From Succinimonas sp963628765 (GTDB taxonomy: Bacteria > Pseudomonadota > Gammaproteobacteria > Enterobacterales > Succinivibrionaceae): a stretch of DNA of 5,603 bases. The DNA lies in the NCBI GenBank assembly GCA_963628765.1, contig CAVGFV010000149.1, positions 1 through 5,603 on the forward strand. The letters run 5' to 3'. Each line of letters opens with the position of its first letter. Positions within the stretch are counted from its first letter, which is position 1. Below, in pieces: positions 1 through 4,498 of this stretch. A model generated the notes under the pieces. It saw only the letters and a program-made list of their open reading frames with translations. It did no database searches and was not told the origin of the DNA. The translations under genes and the position numbers were made by a program.

Positions 1-34
1 ACTCATGTAAATGTTAGCCATAATTCTTTACCTC

Positions 35-589
35 TTACTTCATGTCTGTACCAGATTCAAGTTCACCAGTTCCAAAATCGTAAACTACGATATCGGTGGT
101 GGCTTCACCCATAGTTCCAGTGATATCCGTTGGGTTATACTTAGAAACTATGCTACCAAAGGCAAAGGTAATCTTTTCCATTGGGATGCTACCTTCTTCA
201 TCTGATTCCTTAGTTGTGAGCTTACAATCCACAATTTTTGCTCCATCGATAGTGAAGACATACTGTTGTGTAAAGCCTTTTCCTGAAGCATCAGGTACTG
301 CAAAAATGAAGTCAACTACACGGCCTTTCTTAGGCTTAAAGAGAATGGTCATAAGAGAAGGAGTAAGACCATCAACTTTCTTGGTAATTACTACATTAGA
401 AGAGCTAAGTTTACCGGTGTCGCTGTTGTTACCATTACCAACATCCATATTGATGCCACGACCTACCTTCCAATCAATACCTTCAATTGCGAAAGTTGAA
501 CCATCACTACTTGATTTTGCATCGCCTGAAATTTTAGAAGCGCCTTTAACGTCCTTGAGGCCATGCACTTTCATAAATAAAGAAGCCAT
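35..589 (-). CDS. hcp: Hcp family type VI secretion system tube protein
   Basis: The product is 184 residues and recognisable as Hcp, whose hexameric rings stack into the inner tube of the type VI secretion system and are expelled into target cells, often carrying effectors. Seen in the sequence: the N-terminal strand 'MASLFMKVHG', the segment around residues 33-50 with 'IEGIDWKVGRGI', the family-typical 'VVITKKVDGLTPSLM' (about 66-80), and a C-terminal 'EKITFAFGSIVSKYNP' strand (about 138-153) followed by a polar tail. Typical Hcp proteins are about 160-175 residues, so this one is full length with a slightly longer C-terminus and no added effector domain. ATG at 589 is preceded by a strong AGGAG seven bases upstream. 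No other T6SS gene (vgrG, tss genes) lies in the window, so this copy is an orphan as far as can be seen, or the edge of a cluster to the left. Family assignment is confident; which apparatus it serves is unknown. Confidence 0.93.
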   Translation of the reverse strand: MASLFMKVHGLKDVKGASKISGDAKSSSDGSTFAIEGIDWKVGRGINMDVGNGNNSDTGKLSSSNVVITKKVDGLTPSLMTILFKPKKGRVVDFIFAVPDASGKGFTQQYVFTIDGAKIVDCKLTTKESDEEGSIPMEKITFAFGSIVSKYNPTDITGTMGEATTDIVVYDFGTGELESGTDMK

Positions 590-596
590 ATTTTTT

Positions 597-601
597 CTCC
601 T
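597..601 (-). promoter_or_regulatory. Ribosome binding site of hcp
   Basis: On the minus strand, AGGAG stands seven bases before the hcp ATG at 589. The match and spacing are near ideal, as expected for a structural protein made in large amounts, and they fix the start codon. Confidence 0.8.
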
Positions 602-683
602 GTAGTTTTATTTCCTTGTCTGTGTATATAACGTTTTGAAATTAGAAGAGGTTACAATTTTTTTGAGCAAAAATTTTTTAGAA

Positions 684-709
684 ATTTAGCTAAATCTTTA
701 AAATTAAAG
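684..709. repeat. Two adjacent palindromes in the hcp/ybjD spacer
   Basis: ATTTAGCTAAAT at 684-695 is a perfect 12-base palindrome. Immediately after it, at 696-709, CTTTAA and TTAAAG form an inverted repeat separated by two bases. Together they occupy 26 bases between two divergent genes, where dimeric repressors or activators commonly bind. No regulator can be named. In such AT-rich DNA a chance origin is possible. Confidence 0.4.
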
Positions 710-714
710 CATTC

Positions 715-766
715 AATGTTGCCTTTTAAATATGCAATAGGATATCTTGAATAACATGAAGTAGTG
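715..766 (+). repeat. Short degenerate copy of the repeat at 4255-4363
   Basis: Three blocks occur here in the same order as at 4255-4363: a 19-base block (715-733) matching 4255-4273 at 17 positions, AATAGGATA (736-744) matching 4317-4325, and CATGAAG(A)TAGTG (755-766) matching 4351-4363 with one base missing. This copy is about half as long, as if internally deleted. It abuts the ybjD ribosome binding site. It is a repeat candidate seen by eye, not a confirmed family. Confidence 0.35.
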
Positions 767-769
767 AAC

Positions 770-775
770 AAAGGG
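770..775 (+). promoter_or_regulatory. Ribosome binding site fixing the ybjD start
   Basis: AAAGGG lies six bases before the ATG at 782. An in-frame GTG at 764 would place this motif inside the gene and has no good site of its own. The protein starting at 782 (MFLERVDVKGFRG) also lines up with the start of E. coli YbjD (MILERVEIVGFRG), so 782 is preferred. Confidence 0.7.
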
Positions 776-781
776 TGCAAC

Positions 782-2464
782 ATGTTTTTAGAAAGAGTTG
801 ATGTCAAAGGCTTCCGTGGTATTTCTAGATTATCGGTTCCTTTTAACAATAAGACTGTTCTTATCGGTGAAAATGCTTGGGGTAAAACTTCTTTACTTCG
901 AGGTCTTAATGCTCTTCTAGGAAACGGTGATGTGCCATATCAATTTAAAGAAGATGATTTTCATAAAGATTATGATGAATATAAGAGGGAATCAAAAGGG
1001 AATCAGGATTCCCCTAAATATCAAAATATAAGTTTTGTACTGACATTTAGAGAAAGAAAGTTGGGATCAGCAATTCACATTCCCCACTTAGCAAGATTAA
1101 AGCCGTGTTGGGTTAGAGGCAAAGATTCATACTTTAGGGTGTATTACTTTGCTGGTGCAACTATCAATAAACAAGGCACTATATTTACTACTCATGGTTT
1201 TTTAGATCGTAATGGCGATTTATTTAAATTTGACACTTTAAAACAAGTTCAATACCTATTAACTCTTAATCCAGTATTTCGTGTTCGTGATCGTAGACAA
1301 GTTGTATCTGTGCCTAATGAGGAAAATTCTGCTGACAAAGTGCAACCTTCAAAGGTATCAGGATTTGAACAAAAAATTCTTAATATTTTTAACTCAACGG
1401 TAACTACTGATGGGGAAATGATTCCTCCTGAGACACTTAAAGAATCAGTGGAATCAATTAGTGCTCTTTTTCAGCATTATTTCTCCTTTATGCCACCTAT
1501 GATGGGGCGAATAGCAGAAAAGCATCGCTCAGTATCAGACATCGTGACAAGGCCGATTTCAAATGAGTCTCTCTGGTCACTCCAAAAAGTTATTAAAAGT
1601 TCCACTCCAAAAATGATTCGCCTGTTAATGGCTTGTATTGCAGGATCTATGATTCAGGCTCGAGGTGTTAGGCGAATTAATCGCATGGCAAGACCAATTG
1701 TAATCTTTGAAGATATCGAAAGCCGCCTTCATCCAACAGTACTATTTAATGTTTGGAATGTGATGGATCTTATACCGATGCAGCAGATTATAACGACCAA
1801 TTCGGGAGATATTCTTTCTACTGTTGCGTTAGGAGATATTAGGCGTTTTACTAGAGTGCCGACTGGAACTAAATGTTATTCAGTAGAGGAAAGAAGATTT
1901 AGCAATGATGATTTAAGAAAAATTGCTTTCCATATTCGCATCAATAGGCCAATGACATTTTTTGCACGCACTTGGATATTTGTAGAAGGGGAAACTGAAA
2001 TTTGGATTCTTAATGAATTCGCTTCTATTATGGGTATTTCTTTACCAGCAGAAGGTATACGTTTAGTTGAATATGCACAATGTGGTGCAAGCCCATTGAT
2101 AAAGTTGGCTTATCAACTCGGAATTTACTGGCATTTAATGGCGGACGGAGATGAGGCTGGATTAAAGTACGTACGACAAGCAGAGCACAGTAATTCCAAT
2201 AATCAGATAACATTGCTGCCATCTAAAGATATTGAACATTTTCTTTATGAAAATGGTTTTGAGAATGTATACCGCAGTTGTTCTAGAATTGGGGCAATTC
2301 GTGGCGAAAGTGAACACCGCATCATTGATGCTGCGATTAAGAGGTTAACTAAACCAGGAATGGCTTTGGCTGTTGTTGATGAAGCCAGAAAAAGAGGCAG
2401 AAGTTGTGTACCAGAACTCTTCCAAAAACTTTTTGCAAACGTTATGGCCCGTTCTGTAAGGTGA
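782..2464 (+). CDS. ybjD: YbjD-like OLD family ATP-dependent endonuclease (ABC ATPase plus TOPRIM)
   Basis: The product is 560 residues and resembles E. coli YbjD (about 550 residues) from end to end. OLD-family proteins couple an ABC/SMC-type ATPase to a C-terminal TOPRIM nuclease that cuts DNA with divalent metal; YbjD's cellular role is not settled. Visible in order: Walker A 'GENAWGKTS' (29-37), Walker B region 'PIVIFEDIESRLHP' (305-318), a 'TTNSGDIL' switch segment (338-345) with Asn where many ABC ATPases have His (E. coli YbjD also has Asn), then TOPRIM motifs 'FVEGETE' (400-406, conserved Glu) and 'DGDEAG' (455-460, metal-binding Asp pair), followed by 'SKDIEHFLY' (482-490). No clear ABC signature is seen between the Walker motifs. 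All TOPRIM acidic residues are present, so it is probably active. The gene stands alone: divergent from hcp, convergent with suhB, with no partner helicase. A role in defence or repair is inference from the wider family only. Confidence 0.93.
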   Translation: MFLERVDVKGFRGISRLSVPFNNKTVLIGENAWGKTSLLRGLNALLGNGDVPYQFKEDDFHKDYDEYKRESKGNQDSPKYQNISFVLTFRERKLGSAIHIPHLARLKPCWVRGKDSYFRVYYFAGATINKQGTIFTTHGFLDRNGDLFKFDTLKQVQYLLTLNPVFRVRDRRQVVSVPNEENSADKVQPSKVSGFEQKILNIFNSTVTTDGEMIPPETLKESVESISALFQHYFSFMPPMMGRIAEKHRSVSDIVTRPISNESLWSLQKVIKSSTPKMIRLLMACIAGSMIQARGVRRINRMARPIVIFEDIESRLHPTVLFNVWNVMDLIPMQQIITTNSGDILSTVALGDIRRFTRVPTGTKCYSVEERRFSNDDLRKIAFHIRINRPMTFFARTWIFVEGETEIWILNEFASIMGISLPAEGIRLVEYAQCGASPLIKLAYQLGIYWHLMADGDEAGLKYVRQAEHSNSNNQITLLPSKDIEHFLYENGFENVYRSCSRIGAIRGESEHRIIDAAIKRLTKPGMALAVVDEARKRGRSCVPELFQKLFANVMARSVR

Positions 2465-2577
2465 GATAGTTTGCCCCGTTTGAATTAGGTTAAAAACTTT
2501 TTCTTTAGAAAACAAAATACCAGTTCCCTACAATGATATAGAGAACTGGTATTGTCATTAAAAATATTCAAAAATAA
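2465..2577. other. Convergent ybjD / suhB spacer
   Basis: This 113-base AT-rich spacer separates the facing 3' ends of ybjD and suhB. Apart from the hairpin at 2516-2553, only short A and T tracts are seen (around 2491-2515). These form the T-rich tail after the hairpin when read on the minus strand. Confidence 0.6.
2516..2553 (-). terminator. Intrinsic terminator of suhB, possibly bidirectional
   Basis: AATACCAGTTC (2516-2526) pairs perfectly with GAACTGGTATT (2543-2553), giving an 11-base-pair stem with a 16-base loop. Read on the minus strand, the stem starts about 25 bases after the suhB stop and is followed by TTGTTTTC, a usable T-rich tail. On the plus strand the bases after the stem (TGTCATTAAAA) give only a poor tail, so termination of ybjD here would be weaker. 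Confidence 0.7.
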
Positions 2578-3423
2578 TTAAAAGCCAGTGCTCTTAATCT
2601 CTTTCAAAATAGCTTGGATAACATAAGGATTTGCAGCAACAATATTGCCGTTGCTGTAATAGTCAGGTTTTCCATTAAAGTCAGTTACAACACCACCAGC
2701 TTCTCTTACGAGTAATTCGCCAGCGCAGAAATCCCAAGGCTTTAAGCAAAGTTCAAAGTAGCCATCCATACGACCAGCTGCAACGTAAGCCAAATCTAAG
2801 CTTGCGGTACCTGCTCTTCTGATATCAGCAGAACGATCGAAAATTCTGTTGAGGATTGCACGATACTTTTCAAGGAACTCTCTATTTCTGTGAGGGAATG
2901 AGGTTGCAAAAATTCCAGTATCAAGACCGCGTAAAGTGCTTACACGAATCTTTCTACCATTAAGAATTGCACCATCACCTTTGGTAGCGGTGAAAAGCTC
3001 GTTTCTAATAGGGTCATAGATAACACCTACAGAGGTAACGCCTTTGATTTTAATACCGATAGATACGGCAACGTGAGGAATGCCTTTAAAGAAATTGGTG
3101 ATGCCATCAATTGGATCAATCACCCACTGATAGTCTGAATTTTGAGCATTATTGCCACTTTCTTCAGCAAGAATGTTATGTTCAGGATAATACTTAGTAA
3201 TGATGTTCTTTATAGCGCTTTCGCATTCTTTATCAATATTGGTTACGAGATCATTTTTGGCTTTTTCTTGAACAGTAATTTGGTTGTTGTTCTCAAAATT
3301 GCGATTGATAATTTCACCAGCTGAGCGTGCAGCACGAACAGCAATATTTAACAAACCTCTTGGAGTAGCAGGAGTTTTTTTCGCGCTAAAATTTTCGCGT
3401 GTTTCTTTTGGCATTTCTTCCAT
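2578..3423 (-). CDS. suhB: SuhB, inositol-1-monophosphatase family protein
   Basis: The 281-residue product closely follows E. coli SuhB, a magnesium-dependent inositol monophosphatase that also binds NusA and RNA polymerase in rRNA transcription antitermination. Seen: 'NDLVTNID' (57-64), the metal-binding Glu of 'AEESG' (86-90), 'WVIDPIDGITNF' (100-111) with both metal-binding Asp (103, 106), 'IRRAGTASLDLAYVAAGRMDG' region (201-221), and 'PWDFCAGELLVREAGG' (229-244) with the third metal Asp (231). One residue is odd: position 108 (ATC at 3100-3102) is Ile where the family motif DPxDGTTNF has Thr, a residue linked to activating the attacking water in human IMPase (Thr95). Catalysis may be reduced while the antitermination role could persist. 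The N-terminus carries about 20 extra polar, basic residues before 'LLNIAVRAAR'. ATG at 3423 is chosen because ACGAG lies seven bases upstream; the next ATG (3414) has no spaced site. Transcribed alone, divergent from the UPF0149 gene. Confidence 0.95.
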   Translation of the reverse strand: MEEMPKETRENFSAKKTPATPRGLLNIAVRAARSAGEIINRNFENNNQITVQEKAKNDLVTNIDKECESAIKNIITKYYPEHNILAEESGNNAQNSDYQWVIDPIDGITNFFKGIPHVAVSIGIKIKGVTSVGVIYDPIRNELFTATKGDGAILNGRKIRVSTLRGLDTGIFATSFPHRNREFLEKYRAILNRIFDRSADIRRAGTASLDLAYVAAGRMDGYFELCLKPWDFCAGELLVREAGGVVTDFNGKPDYYSNGNIVAANPYVIQAILKEIKSTGF

Positions 3424-3458
3424 AATAATACTCGTAAATCAATTGAATAAAGATCAGC

Positions 3459-3476
3459 GGAGCAGAACATGGCTCC
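3459..3476 (-). other. Small hairpin in the suhB leader
   Basis: GGAGC and GCTCC are separated by eight bases, forming a five-base-pair GC-rich stem in an AT-rich leader. With the promoter proposed here, transcription would begin near 3477, placing the hairpin at the extreme 5' end of the suhB mRNA, about 35 bases before the start codon. It could stabilise the message or be chance. Confidence 0.3.
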
Positions 3477-3483
3477 TACATCT

Positions 3484-3512
3484 ATTGTATCTCATAATGT
3501 GATCTTGCGCAA
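3484..3512 (-). promoter_or_regulatory. Predicted sigma-70 promoter of suhB
   Basis: On the minus strand, TTGCGC (3512-3507) is followed by exactly 17 bases and TACAAT (3489-3484), a five-of-six match to the -10 consensus. The -35 matches only the TTG half. The start site would be near 3477, giving a leader of about 54 bases. The -35 is part of the palindrome TTGCGCAA, shared with the divergent promoter. Confidence 0.55.
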
Positions 3513-3535
3513 TAAATGACGTGTTCGTATATAAT
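3505..3535 (+). promoter_or_regulatory. Predicted sigma-70 promoter of the UPF0149 gene
   Basis: TTGCGC (3505-3510) is followed by 17 bases and TATATA (3528-3533); a perfect TATAAT overlaps at 3530-3535 with a 19-base gap. Transcription would start near 3541, giving a leader of only about 20 bases before the ATG at 3562. The -35 lies on the same TTGCGCAA palindrome used, on the other strand, for suhB. Confidence 0.55.
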
Positions 3536-3551
3536 AGTAACGTTTTGATTT

Positions 3552-3555
3552 GGAG
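3552..3555 (+). promoter_or_regulatory. Ribosome binding site fixing the UPF0149 start
   Basis: GGAG ends six bases before ATG at 3562. The in-frame TTG at 3550 overlaps this site and would make it part of the coding region, so the ATG is the better start. Confidence 0.7.
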
Positions 3556-3561
3556 TTTTTT

Positions 3562-4251
3562 ATGAATACACTTTTAGACTACGCTTATGCCGATAACCTT
3601 ATACGTAGCACAGGGCTATACGGCTCACCATCCGATATTTATGGTCTTATCATGGGACTGATAGCAGGCGGATCTAAGAAAGATGAAAAAGAATTCCGCG
3701 AAATGATCATAAACTTGGTGAATGATGGGGAAGAACTACCATCAGATTTGTTCAAATGGATTATTGATGAAACAGATTTTATTTTAAGCCAGTTTTTAGC
3801 TCGTGAAACCATGCCTCTTTTGCTTCCTTCAGATGATGTTAAAGCAAACGATAGAGTGCAAGCAGTTGTCGATCTTGCCCACGGTTTTCTTGCGGGGTTT
3901 TCATTAAAACAAAGACGCCATGATCGTTTGACACATGATGTACAGGAATTACTGCGCGATCTTGAAAATATCAGCAGAATGGATATTGAAGCAGAAGATG
4001 GTGATGATTTTGAAAAAGATTATGTAGTAATTACTGAACATATTTCAATTGGTGCACAGATTTGTTTTGAGGAATGTGCAAGTGCTCAGTATCCAAAAGA
4101 ACACGCTGATGATTTCGTACTTGAAGACGATGATGGCGGTGCTCCTGTAAAACTTTCTCAAGAGCGTCAAAATGCTCATAAGCTAGAAGAACAATTTTGG
4201 GAAAAGGAATCCAAAAGGGGCGGAAACTACAGAGGTAATTCTCAAGAGTAG
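3562..4251 (+). CDS. YgfB/YecA (UPF0149) family protein with extended C-terminus
   Basis: The product is 229 residues. Its first ~175 residues align by eye with E. coli YgfB: 'SPSDIYGLIMGLIAGG' (22-37) against 'TPAEMHGLISGMICGG', 'DRVQAVVDLAHGFLAGF' (97-113) against the 'DRADALAGWVNHFLLGL' helix, 'LRDLENISRMD' (131-141), and 'ITEHISIGAQICFEEC' (157-172) against the 'IIEYVRVAALLCHDTF' helix. The family is small, acidic, all-helical and cytoplasmic, with no known enzyme activity; in Pseudomonas aeruginosa YgfB acts as a transcription modulator affecting beta-lactam resistance. E. coli YgfB has about 192 residues, so this protein carries roughly 40 extra charged, low-complexity residues from about 187 on. 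In many gammaproteobacteria the gene heads an operon with pepP and ubiquinone-synthesis genes; here it is followed by debris and a transposase, so that link is absent. Family assignment is good; function is unknown. Confidence 0.88.
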   Translation: MNTLLDYAYADNLIRSTGLYGSPSDIYGLIMGLIAGGSKKDEKEFREMIINLVNDGEELPSDLFKWIIDETDFILSQFLARETMPLLLPSDDVKANDRVQAVVDLAHGFLAGFSLKQRRHDRLTHDVQELLRDLENISRMDIEAEDGDDFEKDYVVITEHISIGAQICFEECASAQYPKEHADDFVLEDDDGGAPVKLSQERQNAHKLEEQFWEKESKRGGNYRGNSQE

Positions 4252-4252
4252 T

Positions 4253-4467
4253 TTAATATTGCCTTCTAAATATAAGCTTCGTGCCAATGACTATAACCAT
4301 ATTTTGTTATTGGTTGAATAGGATACTTACAAATAAAGAGTGGCATTGTTCATGAAGATAGTGGTAAAGCATCTTTTAAACATAAATTTTTAATGGTGCT
4401 TTTCATTAAGCCTAGAGACCATGAAATTTATTCATGTGATGATGTCAAAAATGTTTGTAATATGTAA
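4253..4467 (+). pseudogene. Possible broken gene remnant of unknown family
   Basis: Two consecutive open stretches in different frames read like protein: 4253-4321 gives '..LPSKYKLRANDYNHILL..' ending at TAG, and 4318-4467 gives '..IGYLQIKSG' and on through 'ASFKHKFLMVLFIKPRDHE' to a TAA at 4465. The second has no plausible start near its beginning; only an internal ATG at 4393 without a ribosome site. A frameshift would join them. I do not recognise the family. It may be debris cut off or displaced by the neighbouring insertion sequence. Its opening part resembles 715-766, which reads 'MLPFKYAIGYLE' in one frame. Confidence 0.3.
4255..4363 (+). repeat. Longer copy of the repeat at 715-766
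   Basis: Three blocks found here (4255-4273, 4317-4325, 4351-4363) recur in the same order at 715-766, with the first 17/19 identical. The intervening sequence here is longer by about 57 bases. The copy begins four bases after the UPF0149 stop codon. It may be a dispersed repeat or remains of a duplicated gene fragment. Confidence 0.35.
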
Positions 4468-4498
4468 CAAATTTGCTATATATTACCTATCTTTCGAA

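Larger units (their letters stand above)
590..781. promoter_or_regulatory. Divergent hcp / ybjD intergenic region, AT-rich
   Basis: This spacer must hold the promoters of both divergent genes. For hcp, a TTATAT -10-like hexamer lies at 626-631 on the minus strand, but no good -35 is found at 16-18 bases, so an activator or alternative sigma factor may be needed; no sigma-54 GG/GC element is visible. For ybjD, TTGCCT (719-724) and GATATC (741-746) form only a weak promoter candidate with a 16-base spacer. The middle (about 655-710) is extremely AT-rich with A/T tracts and two adjacent palindromes, listed separately. The right part (715-766) resembles a segment near position 4300. Confidence 0.5.
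4252..4498. other. Gene-poor stretch between UPF0149 and the IS transposase
   Basis: This spacer holds no intact gene. It contains the repeat-like segment at 4255-4363 and a broken reading frame (4253-4467). One end of the insertion sequence should lie somewhere in its right part, since the transposase stop is at 4499. The terminal inverted repeat cannot be identified because the other IS end is outside the window. No terminator directly after the UPF0149 stop is seen. Confidence 0.6.

Noticed and set aside
96..605. Long plus-strand open frame opposite hcp
   Set aside because: It is antisense to a clear Hcp gene, its protein resembles no family I recognise, and no ribosome binding site was found to support it.
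782..2464. Gabija-like or other two-gene OLD defence system
   Set aside because: The protein matches YbjD along its whole length and no UvrD-like helicase, reverse transcriptase or other partner gene is next to it; neighbours are hcp and suhB.
2491..2512. Plus-strand terminator for ybjD made of A/T tracts
   Set aside because: The possible stems contain almost no G-C pairs and would not be stable; the hairpin at 2516-2553 is the better candidate.
3423..3470. Upstream short open frame in the suhB leader (ATG at 3470 on the minus strand)
   Set aside because: Its AGGAG lies only two bases before the ATG, too close for normal initiation, and it runs out of frame into suhB; nothing supports a leader peptide.
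3550..3561. TTG start for the UPF0149 gene
   Set aside because: It overlaps the GGAG that is well spaced for the ATG at 3562, and the four extra residues are not part of the family.
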